From Streptomyces sp. NBC_01750 (lineage in GTDB: Bacteria > Actinomycetota > Actinomycetes > Streptomycetales > Streptomycetaceae): a stretch of 64,000 nt of DNA. The notes under the pieces were generated by a model that had not been told where the DNA came from, made no database searches, and saw nothing but the letters and a program-made list of their open reading frames with translations. This document shows, piece by piece, positions 43,427-52,751 of this stretch (position 1 is the first letter of the stretch; each line of letters begins with the position of its first letter). Position numbers and translations under genes: made by a program. The DNA lies in NCBI RefSeq assembly GCF_035918095.1, contig NZ_CP109137.1, positions 992,001-1,056,000 of the forward strand. Direction: 5' to 3'.

Positions 43427-46400
43427 ATGGGAGTGCAAGTGGAGGCCGACCGGGAGTTCTGGCGCGGTGTGCTCGCCGCCGGTGGGTTCACGTCGGTCCC
43501 GCGGTGGGCGCTCCGTCCGGTGGCGGGTGTTGGCGTGTTCGAGGCGGTGGTGCCGGACGGCACGGTGGGGGTGTTGCGTGGGCTGGCGGGGGAGTTGGCG
43601 GTGCCGTTGGGTTCGGTGTTGCTGGCTGCGCATGCCAGGGTGCTGGCGGCGTTGTCGGGGGAGCGGGAGGTGTCCACCGGCTACGTGGCTGTGGGGGGTG
43701 GCGGGCCGTTGCCGTGCCGGCTGTCGACCGGGCCCGTGTCGTGGCGGGAGTTGGTGCGGGCCACTGATCTGGTTGTTTCGGAGTTGTTGTCGCACCGGGA
43801 CTGTGCGGTCGATGAGCTGAGGGCGGAGCTGGGTCTGGCCCAGTTGTCGCCGGAGACGGTGTTCGATCCGGGCGGTGCGGGCGGTGTTCTGGCCGAAGCC
43901 ACCGTCGTCGGGGTGGGATTCTCCCGGCACGGCGGCCGTTTGCGTCTGGGGCTGCGCTACCGCACCGAGATGCTTGATGCGGACGGTGCGGCCAGGATCG
44001 CCGGCTACCACCTGGCCGCGCTCGCGCTGATCGCCGCCGACCCGGATGCCGACCACGCACGCCAGAGCCTGCTGTCCGCCGACGAGCTGCGGTTCCAGCT
44101 GGAGGGGCTGGCCGGACCGGTCCGGGAGCTGCCGCAGCGCCGGTTCCACGAACTGTTCGAGGACCGGGTACGGGCCCACCCGGACGCCGTCGCCGCCGTG
44201 CACGGCACCCGGCGGTGGACGTATGGGGAGCTCAACGCCCGGGCGAACCGGCTGGCCCGGGCCCTGCTGGCGCGGGGGCTGGAGCGTGAGGGTGTCGTCG
44301 CGGTGGTCACCGAGCGCAACCTGGACTGGCTGGCCGCCGTCCTCGCGGTCTTCAAAGCCGGCGGCGTCTACCTGCCCATCGAGCCGCACTTCCCCGCCGA
44401 ACGCATCGCCGCCACCCTCACCCGCGCCGGGTGCACCCTGGTGCTGACCGAACCCGGCAGCACCACCACCCTCGACCCCGCCCTTCAGACCCGGCCCGAA
44501 ACCGAGCGACTGTTCATCGACACCGCCTGCACCGAAGAGCACGGCGACGACGATCCGGGCATCCGCGTCACACCGGACCAGCTCGCCTACATCTACTTCA
44601 CCTCCGGCTCCACCGGCGAGCCCAAGGGCGCGATGTGCGAACACGCCGGCCTGCTCAACCACCTCTACGCCAAGATCGACGACCTGGACATCGACGCGCG
44701 AGGGGTGGTGGCCCAGACCGCACCCCAGTGCTTCGACATCTCCCTGTGGCAACTGCTCTGCGCACTCCTGGCGGGCGGGAAGACCCTCCTGGTCGAACAG
44801 GACGCGATCCTCGACATCCCCCGCTTCCTCGACACCCTCACCGCGGGCCGGGTCACCGTCCTGCAACTGGTCCCCTCCTACCTCGAAGCCGTCCTGACCG
44901 AACTCGAACAGCGCCCCCGCGACCTGCCCGACCTGCGCTGCGTGTCGGCCACCGGCGAGGCGTTGAAGAGGGAACTCGCCGAGCGCTGGTTCGCGGCCCG
45001 GCCCCGGACCCGGCTGGTCAACGCCTACGGGCTCACCGAGACCTCCGACGACACCAACCACGAGGTCATGGACCGGGCGCCGGAGCGTGTCCTGCTCGGC
45101 CGCCCCGTCAACAACGTGCACCTCTACGTCGTCGACGAACACCTCACCCCGGTGCCCCTGGGCGCCCCGGGTCTGATCGCGTTCTCCGGCGTCTGCGTCG
45201 GCCGCGGCTACATCAACGACCCCGACCGCACCCGGGCCGCCTACCTGTCCGACCCGCACCGTGAAGGCCAACGGCTCTACCTCGGCGGCGACTACGGCCG
45301 CTGGCACCCTTCGGGGAAGCTGGAGTTCCTGGGCCGCCGGGACGCCCAGGTCAAGATCCGCGGCTTCCGGATCGAGATCGGCGAGATCGAGAACACCCTG
45401 CTGCGGGTGCCAGGTGTCCGCGACGGCGCCGTCGTCGTCACCGAACGCGCCGACCACAGCAAACACCTGATCGCCTTCTACAGCGGCCCCCAGCCCCTCC
45501 GGGCCGCCACCCTCACCGACCGGCTGAGCGCCTCACTGCCCCACTACATGGTCCCCGCGGCCTTCCACTGGCGCGAACACCTGCCGCTGACCGCCAACAG
45601 CAAAATCGACAAGAAGGCACTGGAAGCACTCGCCGCCCACCTCGCCACCACCGAGGACGACCACCAGCCACCGGCCACCCCGACCGAGCAACGACTCGCC
45701 GCCGCCTGGGCCACAGTCCTCGGCATCCCCCAGAACCGGATCGGCCGCCACGACCACTTCTTCGACCGCGGCGGCACCTCCCTCTCCGCAGTCAAACTCG
45801 CCATCACCCTGGACCGCGCCATCACCCTCAAGGACGTCACCCGCCACCCCGTCCTCACCGACCTCGCCGACCTGGTCGACAACAAGTCCGAACAACACTC
45901 CGGCCTGCTGCAGCCACTGTCCGAATCACACGGCGCCCAGGCCGGTGCCCTGGTGTGCTTCCCCTACGCCGGCGGCAACGCGGTGAACTTCCTGCCGATG
46001 GCCAGGGCACTGCCGGCCGACGGCCCGGCGGTGTTCGCCGTCGAGCTGCCCGGTCACGATGTGACCGCCGAGAACGAGCCGTTCGCGCAGATGGCGCAGG
46101 TGGCCGAGCAGATCAGCACCGAGATCACCCGGCGTGGCCTGACCAGGATCCTGCTGTGGGGCCACTCCTCGGGCGCCGCGTTGGCCATCGAGACGGCCAG
46201 ACAGCTGCAGGAGCGCGGGGTGGACGTCCAGCGGGTGTTCCTCGGCGCGCAGCTGCTCGGTGACGCCGCCGACCGGCGCGCCACCATCGCCGAGCTGACC
46301 GGGCGGAGCAACGCCGGGATTGCCGCGGAACTCAGCGCGAACAGCGGCTACACCGAGCTCGGCGAGCTGGATGCTCAGCACGTCGAGCATGCCGGTGCCG

Positions 46401-46675
46401 CATACCGGCACGACTGCGTGTCCGCGCACGGCTATTTCGCCGACGCCCTGGACGCCCCGCCGACGGTGAAACTGTCCGCGCCGGTCACCGTGGTCGTCGC
46501 CGCCGACGACCCGAGCACGGCGGATTTCCCACGCCGGTACCGCGACTGGCAGCTCCTGGCCGAGTGCGTCGACCTGCACGAACTCGCCGACGGCGGTCAC
46601 TACTTCCTGCGCACCCGTCCGACCGAGGCGGCCAAGGTCGTGCTGAGTGCTGCCGAATGGCCGATTTCTTCCTGA
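43427..46675 (+). CDS. Nonribosomal peptide synthetase: partial condensation domain, A, T, TE
   Basis: 1082 aa from ATG at 43427 (GAAGGGG upstream). Residues 1-235 resemble only the C-terminal half of a condensation domain (start EFWRGVLAAGG); the HHxxxDG half is missing. Adenylation domain about 240-740: A3 YFTSGSTGEPKG, A4 QCFDISLWQ, A5 NAYGLTET, A8 RRDAQVKIRGFRIEIGEIE, A10 TANSKIDKK. Aligned by hand to GrsA, the pocket residues read D-I-W-Q-S-T-A-D-D-K, close to the diaminobutyrate signature as I remember it (DIWELTADDK). Carrier domain about 755-820 (DHFFDRGGTSLSAVKL, Ser near 785). Thioesterase about 838-1075 with LLWGHSSGAALA (nucleophile Ser 914) and GGHYFLR. Expected to activate Dap made by the SbnA/SbnB pair. 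Confidence 0.92.
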   Translation: MGVQVEADREFWRGVLAAGGFTSVPRWALRPVAGVGVFEAVVPDGTVGVLRGLAGELAVPLGSVLLAAHARVLAALSGEREVSTGYVAVGGGGPLPCRLSTGPVSWRELVRATDLVVSELLSHRDCAVDELRAELGLAQLSPETVFDPGGAGGVLAEATVVGVGFSRHGGRLRLGLRYRTEMLDADGAARIAGYHLAALALIAADPDADHARQSLLSADELRFQLEGLAGPVRELPQRRFHELFEDRVRAHPDAVAAVHGTRRWTYGELNARANRLARALLARGLEREGVVAVVTERNLDWLAAVLAVFKAGGVYLPIEPHFPAERIAATLTRAGCTLVLTEPGSTTTLDPALQTRPETERLFIDTACTEEHGDDDPGIRVTPDQLAYIYFTSGSTGEPKGAMCEHAGLLNHLYAKIDDLDIDARGVVAQTAPQCFDISLWQLLCALLAGGKTLLVEQDAILDIPRFLDTLTAGRVTVLQLVPSYLEAVLTELEQRPRDLPDLRCVSATGEALKRELAERWFAARPRTRLVNAYGLTETSDDTNHEVMDRAPERVLLGRPVNNVHLYVVDEHLTPVPLGAPGLIAFSGVCVGRGYINDPDRTRAAYLSDPHREGQRLYLGGDYGRWHPSGKLEFLGRRDAQVKIRGFRIEIGEIENTLLRVPGVRDGAVVVTERADHSKHLIAFYSGPQPLRAATLTDRLSASLPHYMVPAAFHWREHLPLTANSKIDKKALEALAAHLATTEDDHQPPATPTEQRLAAAWATVLGIPQNRIGRHDHFFDRGGTSLSAVKLAITLDRAITLKDVTRHPVLTDLADLVDNKSEQHSGLLQPLSESHGAQAGALVCFPYAGGNAVNFLPMARALPADGPAVFAVELPGHDVTAENEPFAQMAQVAEQISTEITRRGLTRILLWGHSSGAALAIETARQLQERGVDVQRVFLGAQLLGDAADRRATIAELTGRSNAGIAAELSANSGYTELGELDAQHVEHAGAAYRHDCVSAHGYFADALDAPPTVKLSAPVTVVVAADDPSTADFPRRYRDWQLLAECVDLHELADGGHYFLRTRPTEAAKVVLSAAEWPISS

Positions 46676-46698
46676 GCCGCGACTGAAAGGAATACAAG

Positions 46699-47703
46699 AT
46701 GTCGTCGTCATCCCCGACATCACTGCTCGGCGTGGAGTTGCAACCCGGTAGGCCTCCGATGCTGCGGGTTGAGGCCGCCGTCGACGCGGCGAGCTGGGCG
46801 GCCGAGCAGCGGGAGGCGCTGCGTGCTGTGGTTGCCGAGCATGGTTCGGTGCTGGTTCGTGGGCTGGGTCTGCGTGACGTGGCCGGGGTGGGTGCTGTCC
46901 TGCGGGGGCTGGCGGCCGTTCCGGTGGTCGAGAGGGAGGCTTTTGCTCCTCGGGAGTCGTTCGGCGAGGGGGTGTATTCCTCGTCGAAGTGGCCGCCGAA
47001 TCAGCCGATGTGTATGCACCATGAGCTGAGTTACCGGCTGGAGTTTCCGGGCCTGATGCTGTTTGCCTGCCTCACTGCGCCCGCCGAGGGCGGGGCGACG
47101 GGGGTGGCGGACTCGCCGGCCGTGCTGGAGGCGCTGCCCACCGAGCTGACCGAGCGGTTCGAGCGGGAGGGCTGGCTGCTCACCCGTAGCTACAACGACG
47201 AGATCGGGGCGTCGTTGGCGGAGGCGTTCGGTACCGATGACCGGGGTGCGGTCGAGAGCTACTGCCGTGCGCAGGCGATCGAGTTCGCGTGGCAGCCCGA
47301 CGGTGGACTGCGTACCCGGCAGCGCCGCAGCGCGGTGGTGCGGCATCCGGTCACCGGCCGGCGCTGCTGGTTCAACCAGATCGCGTTCCTCAACGAGTGG
47401 ACGCTCGCCCCGGAGGTGCGGGAGTACCTGGTCGAGGAGTACGGCCCCGAGGGACTGCCGTTCAATACCCGCTTCGGCGGCGGCGACCCGATCGGTGAGG
47501 AGGTCGTGGAACTGCTCAACAAGCTCTACCAGGACAACACCGCGCGCGAGCCGTGGCAGGCCGGGGACCTGATGCTCGTCGACAATGTGCGCACCGCGCA
47601 CAGCAGGGAACCCTTCGGCGGGCCGCGGGAAGTGCTCGTCGCGATGACCGATCCGGTCCGTCTGGCCGACTGCTCACCGACCGTCGAGGTGAGGGTCCCA
47701 TGA
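46699..47703 (+). CDS. TauD/TfdA family Fe(II)/2-oxoglutarate dioxygenase, SyrP-like
   Basis: 334 aa. ATG at 46699 follows GAAAGGA. Iron-binding facial triad: HxE in PMCMHHELSYRLEF (His 107, Glu 109) and a distal His in VDNVRTAHSREPFGGPRE; the Arg downstream should bind 2-oxoglutarate. HHELSY is typical of the SyrP subgroup, which hydroxylates carrier-bound or free amino acids in NRPS pathways (Asp in syringomycin). The likely substrate here is Dap, free or tethered to the carrier (inference). The 3' end overlaps the SbnB-like gene (ATGA). Confidence 0.9.
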   Translation: MSSSSPTSLLGVELQPGRPPMLRVEAAVDAASWAAEQREALRAVVAEHGSVLVRGLGLRDVAGVGAVLRGLAAVPVVEREAFAPRESFGEGVYSSSKWPPNQPMCMHHELSYRLEFPGLMLFACLTAPAEGGATGVADSPAVLEALPTELTERFEREGWLLTRSYNDEIGASLAEAFGTDDRGAVESYCRAQAIEFAWQPDGGLRTRQRRSAVVRHPVTGRRCWFNQIAFLNEWTLAPEVREYLVEEYGPEGLPFNTRFGGGDPIGEEVVELLNKLYQDNTAREPWQAGDLMLVDNVRTAHSREPFGGPREVLVAMTDPVRLADCSPTVEVRVP

Positions 47704-48776
47704 CCACCGTCCGCTCCACCGCGGCGGAGCCCGCAGCCACCGGACACGCCCCCGCCCCTGTGCCACCGTTCGCGGTGATCCCCGGTGTCCAGGTCCAGCG
47801 TGTGCTGGAGGGGCGTGAGAAGGAGATCGTGGAGTTGGTCGAGGGCACCTACCGGCTGCACAGCGCCGGTGATTCGGTGAACCCGCCGTCCTGCTTCCTG
47901 CGGTTCCCCGACCGCCCCTCCTCCCGGATCATCGCGCTGCCCGCCTCGGTCGGCGGGGATGTGCGGGTGGACGGCCTCAAGTGGATCTCCAGCTTCCCGG
48001 AGAATGTGCCGGCCGGTGTCCCGCGGGCCTCGGCCGTGCTGATCCTCAACGACCATGACACCGGCTACCCGTTCGCCTGCCTGGAAAGCTCCATCATCAG
48101 CGCCACCAGGACAGCGGCGTCGGCCGCCGCGGCCGCCGACTGCCTCAGCCGGAGCCGGCCGCGGCCGTTGCGCGTCGGGTTCTTCGGGGCGGGCCTGATC
48201 GCCCGCTACATCCACACCTTCCTGGCCGGCACCGGCTGGACCTTCGACGAGATCGGCGTGCACGACCTGTCCGCCGACAGCTCGGCCGGCTTCCGTACCT
48301 ACCTGGAGCAGTCGGGCACCGCCGGCCGGATCACCGTCCACGACAGCCCCGAGCAGCTGATCCGCCTCAGCGACCTGGTGGTCTTCGCCACCGTCGCCGG
48401 CCGGCCGCACATCAGCGACCTGTCGTGGTTCACACACAACCCACTGGTACTGCACATCTCGCTGCGCGACCTCTCCCCGCAGATCCTGCTGGCATCGACC
48501 AACATCGTCGACGACATCACGCACTGCCAGAGGGCCGGCACCTCGACCCATCTGACCGAGCAGCTCACCGGCAACCGGGACTTCCTGCACGGCACGCTGG
48601 ACGACGTGATGGCCGGCCGGGTCACAGTGCCGGCAGACCGCCCCGCCGTGTTCTCACCCTTCGGCCTCGGCGTCCTCGACCTCGCCGTCGGCAAATGGGT
48701 CTACGACGAAGTGACCCGCTCCGGAGAACTGCAGATCATCGACAACTTCTTCCAAGAACTGAGCCGGTATGGATGA
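47700..48776 (+). CDS. sbnB: 2,3-diaminopropionate biosynthesis protein SbnB-like (ornithine cyclodeaminase family dehydrogenase)
   Basis: 358 aa. Ornithine cyclodeaminase/mu-crystallin fold. N-terminal part PPFAVIPGVQVQRVLEGRE and CFLRFPDRPSSRIIALPA, then the substrate-binding GLKWISSFPENV typical of SbnB. NAD-binding motif VGFFGAGLIARYIHTFLAGTG (about residue 163). In Staphylococcus, SbnB oxidatively cleaves N-(1-amino-1-carboxy-2-ethyl)-glutamate from SbnA to L-Dap plus 2-oxoglutarate. Start overlaps the TauD stop; 216 bp separate it from the SbnA-like gene. Confidence 0.92.
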   Translation: MTTVRSTAAEPAATGHAPAPVPPFAVIPGVQVQRVLEGREKEIVELVEGTYRLHSAGDSVNPPSCFLRFPDRPSSRIIALPASVGGDVRVDGLKWISSFPENVPAGVPRASAVLILNDHDTGYPFACLESSIISATRTAASAAAAADCLSRSRPRPLRVGFFGAGLIARYIHTFLAGTGWTFDEIGVHDLSADSSAGFRTYLEQSGTAGRITVHDSPEQLIRLSDLVVFATVAGRPHISDLSWFTHNPLVLHISLRDLSPQILLASTNIVDDITHCQRAGTSTHLTEQLTGNRDFLHGTLDDVMAGRVTVPADRPAVFSPFGLGVLDLAVGKWVYDEVTRSGELQIIDNFFQELSRYG

Positions 48777-48992
48777 ACCGGCCGAGACCCCAGGAGGCTT
48801 ATGCAGGACTAGTCCCAGGAGAGATCACGGGTCAAGTCGCCGCAGGCCAGGGCGCACGACACCGCGGACGCTGACGCAGGGCTCCCTCCGTCCGGCTTGG
48901 TTGGACACGGGCTCCCGCCCGGAAAAGCGAGAAGCCCGCCCACGGTCGGATGGACGTTCTGAAAGTGCTCTGCTGCAGATGAGGAGGCCATA
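48777..48992. other. 216-bp gap inside the Dap cluster with a tiny leader-like frame
   Basis: Contains AGGAGG at 48792 followed by ATGCAGGACTAG at 48801 (three codons and a stop), an exceptionally strong RBS for no obvious gene. The rest is non-coding. It could be chance, a remnant of a deleted gene start, or a translational leader. Confidence 0.35.
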
Positions 48993-50075
48993 GTGCCCGT
49001 CATATCCGTTCCCTACGCCTTCAATGAAGAGGAGCTCTATGTCGACCTTCGGTCGATCTTCGGACGCTCGCTCTTTCTGAAGTGTGAGGGCTTCAACTTC
49101 GCCGGCTCCATCAAGCTGAAGGCCGCGACCGAGATGGTGGAGACCGCCGAGCGGGATGGAACGCTGACGCCGGAATCGATCCTGGTCGAGTCCTCGTCCG
49201 GAAACCTCGGCGTGGCGCTGAGCATGATCGCCGCGAGCAAGGGCTACCGGTTTCTGTGCGTGACGGACTCACGCTGCAATCTGTCGACCAGGCTGATGAT
49301 GGAGGCGCTGGGCAGCCAGGTGCACATCGTCGCCGCACACGAGGCGAACGGCGGCTTCCTCGGCGCCCGGATCGACTACGTCCGCGCGCTGTGCGCCTCC
49401 GACAGCCGGTACGTGTGGCTCAGCCAGTACACCAATCCGAGCAACTGGAAGGCGCACTACCGCAGGACAGCGCCGGAGATCGCCCGCCAGTTCCCCGCAC
49501 TGGATGTGCTGTTCGTCGGAGCCGGCACCACCGGGACCCTGATGGGCTGCGCGCGCTACTTCCGGGAGCGGCAGCGGCCGGTGCATGTCGTCGCCGTGGA
49601 CAGCGTCGGTTCGGTGGCCTTCGGCGGCGAGCCCGGCCGCCGGATGATCCCAGGCCTGGGCATGAGCATCCGTCCCCCGCTGCTCGACGAGTCCTATGTG
49701 GACGAGGTGATACGCGTCGAGGAGGCCGACACCATCCGCACCTGCCACCGTCTGGCCAGGCACGGATTCCTGTTCGGCGGCTCCACCGGCACGGTCGTCA
49801 GCGGCGCGATGGGCTGGCTCGCCCAGCACGACACGCGTGAACTCACCGCGGTGGCCCTTGCCCCGGACCTGGGCGATCGCTACCTCGACACCATCTACCA
49901 GGTCAACTGGCTGCAGGACCTCTACGGCAAGGATGTCCTCAACTCCGAGGATTCGGCCACCGGTTCCTGGGCGGCCTCCCCCGCGTCACCGACGCGGCAG
50001 GGCCAGCGGCCGGACCTGCAGACCGGCGACCACGGTGGCAACCTGCGCCATCGGCTCCAGGATCGTAAGACCTAG
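48993..50075 (+). CDS. sbnA: 2,3-diaminopropionate biosynthesis protein SbnA-like (PLP-dependent cysteine synthase family)
   Basis: 360 aa. GTG at 48993 with GAGGAGG upstream. Fold type II PLP enzyme: PLP Lys in FAGSIKLKAA, phosphate/substrate loop LVESSSGNLGVALSM, PLP phosphate-binding GAGTTGTLMGC, and the C-terminal GGSTGTVVSG. SbnA condenses O-phospho-L-serine with L-glutamate to give the precursor that SbnB converts to L-Dap. The last about 35 residues (SWAASPASPTRQGQRP...) are low-complexity and may be an unstructured tail. Last gene of the cluster. Confidence 0.92.
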   Translation: MPVISVPYAFNEEELYVDLRSIFGRSLFLKCEGFNFAGSIKLKAATEMVETAERDGTLTPESILVESSSGNLGVALSMIAASKGYRFLCVTDSRCNLSTRLMMEALGSQVHIVAAHEANGGFLGARIDYVRALCASDSRYVWLSQYTNPSNWKAHYRRTAPEIARQFPALDVLFVGAGTTGTLMGCARYFRERQRPVHVVAVDSVGSVAFGGEPGRRMIPGLGMSIRPPLLDESYVDEVIRVEEADTIRTCHRLARHGFLFGGSTGTVVSGAMGWLAQHDTRELTAVALAPDLGDRYLDTIYQVNWLQDLYGKDVLNSEDSATGSWAASPASPTRQGQRPDLQTGDHGGNLRHRLQDRKT

Positions 50076-50225
50076 ACGACTGATCCCGGTCAGTGGCCAC
50101 GGGCGGCCAGTGACCGGGGTGATCGGAGAGGGCTGAACCGACCGGCTGCCCGGTCTCACCGCGCTCGTGGCCGACCGCTCGCGGACACCGCGACGATCAG
50201 CCCGTCCTCATCGTCGGGCTGCATC

Positions 50226-50305
50226 GCCGGGTGCTGCGGGTGGCGGCCTGCGCGGGCCTGATGACCGACGCGTACCCGCCTTTCAGGCGGGACATGGAGG
50301 GCTCG
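50226..50305 (+). pseudogene. Possible C-terminal stub of a DUF4389 protein
   Basis: A short frame gives RRVLRVAACAGLMTDAYPPF then RRDMEG, which resembles the conserved C-terminus of DUF4389 proteins (LLTDRYPPFRLDMG). No start or upstream domain is present. It lies in the 281-bp spacer after the Dap cluster. Confidence 0.35.
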
Positions 50306-50356
50306 CGCACCGTTGAGCGGCGGGGCGGCACCCGAGTCACGGGGCCGGCCGGCGGA

Positions 50357-52751
50357 TCAGCGATCCCGCAGCGTCAGCCGGCAGGATTCGCCGGGTTCGA
50401 CGGAGACCGCCCGGTCGGGAAGCACGATGGCGATCGGCGAACGGTCGGACGCGGGCACGCTGACCTCGAGCTCTCCGTGCCGCATCCGCAGCCGAACACC
50501 CCAGTGCCCTCGGTAGCGCAGAGCGAATCCGTACTCGCTGAGTTCCGGCAGGGGTACGGGGTCCAGCCACAGTGCCCCGGACCGCGTCTCGAGACCGGTC
50601 AGTCCGCGTTGTACGAGATCGAGCGTGCCGCCCATGGCGCCGAGGTGGATCCCTTCGCCCGTGGTCCCGCCCTGCAGATCGGCGATGTCACCCTCGAGGG
50701 CTTCCCGGCAGTACTTCCACGCCTCGGCGCGTCGCACACGCGCCAGCACACAGCCGTGGACCAGTCCGCTGAGCGTGGATCCGTGGCTGGTGCGCCGCAG
50801 GTAGTAGTCGACGGTGTCGCGCCAGGTCTGCTCGTCCAGTTCGTGTCCGAGACGACGGAACAGCTCCTTGAGCTCGTTGGGCGAGAAGAGATAACCGAGC
50901 ATCAACACATCGGCCTGCTTGGACGCCTGGTAGCGGTTGACCGTGTCACCCTCCGCTTCCAGGATCCGGTCGAGTCGGCGGATGTCACCGTAGCGAGCTG
51001 TGTAGGCGTCCCAATTCAGTTCCGCGAGGTCGCCGTAGCCGTCGAACTGGCTGATGACACCGGCGTGGAAAGGGACCCGGAGTTTACGGAAGACGTCCTC
51101 CCAGCAGTCGAGCTCAGCTCCGTCCAGGCCGGTGCGTTCGAACAGTTCCCGGCGGCGCGGTTCGGGGAGGGTGCGCAGGACGTCCAGGGTGCGGGTGAGC
51201 ACCCAGGCCGCGGTGACATTGGTGTACGCGTTGTCGTCGAGCCCCGGTTCCTCGGCGCCCGGGTAGGCGTCGTGGTATTCGTCCGGGCCGACGACGCCGC
51301 GGATCCGGTAACGGCCCAGGCTCTCGTCGTAGGCGGCGGACGACGCCCAGAACCGGGCGATCTGGAGCAGCATCTCCGCACCCTTGGTGTGCAGGAACTC
51401 CGTGTCACCGCTGGCTTCGCAGTACTGCCACACGTTGTACGCGACGGCGGAGCCGACATGGTGCTGGAGCCGGGAGTGATCGGGCAGCCGGCGTCCCGAG
51501 TGCGGGTTGAGATGCAGCAGCTGGGTCTCCTCACGGCCGTCGCTGCCGCTCTGCCACGGGTAGAGCGCACCGGTCCGCCCGATGTCGCGGGCGGCCAGGC
51601 AGGCCTGTTCCAGCCCGCCGGTGGCGATAGCGCAGGAGCGCCCGTGAGACCTCGGGGAAGTGCAGATTGAGATAGGGCAGAACGAACAGCTCGTCCCAGA
51701 AGACATGACCGCGGTAGGCCTCGCCGTGCAGCCCCCGGGCCGGGACGCCGACATCCAGGTCCGCGGTGTGCGGGGAGAGAGTCTGCAGCACATGGAAGAG
51801 GTGGAGCCGCAGGATGCGGCCGGCTTCACCCGCGACGTCCAGTGCCCCTCTGCGCCAGAGCAGCCGCCAGGCCGTGCGATGGGAGGACAGCAGTGCGTCG
51901 AAGCCTGGGGCCCGGCTCACCCGGTCGACCGCGGAACGCAGTGGGTCACTGATCGCCGGGTCCCGCGAGGTGTGCAGGGCCACGGTCTTGTCGACGGTGG
52001 TGGTACGGCCCTGCACCAGCGGGAGTTGCAGGAGCTGTGCGGCACGCAGCTCGGCGAGATGGTCACAGGTCCGGGTGACCGGCCCCTCCACTGTGGTGCG
52101 GGACGCCATGCCGATACGAATGCCGGAGGTGCTGGTGCGGCAGCGCAGCCACACGGTGTCCGCGGCGCAGGTGCCTGTGCGGACATGTGTCAGGTGGTCG
52201 CCGTTCAGCTGCCGGTAGCGGTCCACTCCCGCATTGGTGACCGCGCCGTCGAGCGCGGCCTCGACCTCGATGTCACCGGACCAGTTCTCGGCCGTGAACT
52301 CGGTACGCAGGGCCGCCAGATGAGGTTGTGCCATGTGTACGAGGCGCAGCTGCCGCGCGAGCGTCCTGCGCCCCTGGGCATCCTCGTACCGCACATGCCG
52401 CTCCAGGGTGCCGGAGTGCAGGTCCAGGGAAAGCCGGTGGTCGAGGAGCGTCACGGTGTCCGGCGTGAACCACGGTGCGGCGTCGTCGCCCGTCCCCGTA
52501 CGGAATCGCAGCGGCAGCCAGTTGGGCAGGTTGACCATTTCCTCGTTCTCGACCAGGCACCCCGCCACCTCGGATGTGAGGCGGTTGTAGCAGCCCGCCA
52601 CATAGGTGCCGGGGTAGTGCACGGAGTCCGCGGCGCATTCCGGGGCGGCTCCGCGGGTGGCGAAGTAGCCGTTTCCGAGGGTGCACATGGACTCCCTGAG
52701 CCGCTCGTCACCGGGGTCGTAGCCCTCGTAGTCCCAGGTCCAGTCCCGCAT
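50357..52751 (-). pseudogene. Frameshifted glycoside hydrolase family 65 phosphorylase (trehalose/maltose/kojibiose phosphorylase-like)
   Basis: ATG at 52751 with GAAGGG upstream. The first part (52751 to about 51620) encodes the N-terminal super-sandwich and start of the (alpha/alpha)6 domain (LGNGYFATRGAAPE; HVFWDELFVLPYLN). The second part in another frame continues exactly where the first stops making sense (LEQACLAARDIGRTGALYPW, GVVGPDEYHDAYPG with the catalytic Glu, GEGIHLGAMGGTLDLVQRGL, FALRYRG). An extra G in the CGGCGGGCTGG run near 51620 shifts the frame. Joined, the protein would be about 797 aa, normal for GH65. Either a true recent pseudogene or a sequence error. Confidence 0.85.

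Noticed and set aside
43259..45466. 735-codon minus-strand open frame opposite the NRPS
   Set aside because: Composition bias of an antisense frame (Val/Gly/Asp-rich); the plus strand has all A-domain core motifs.
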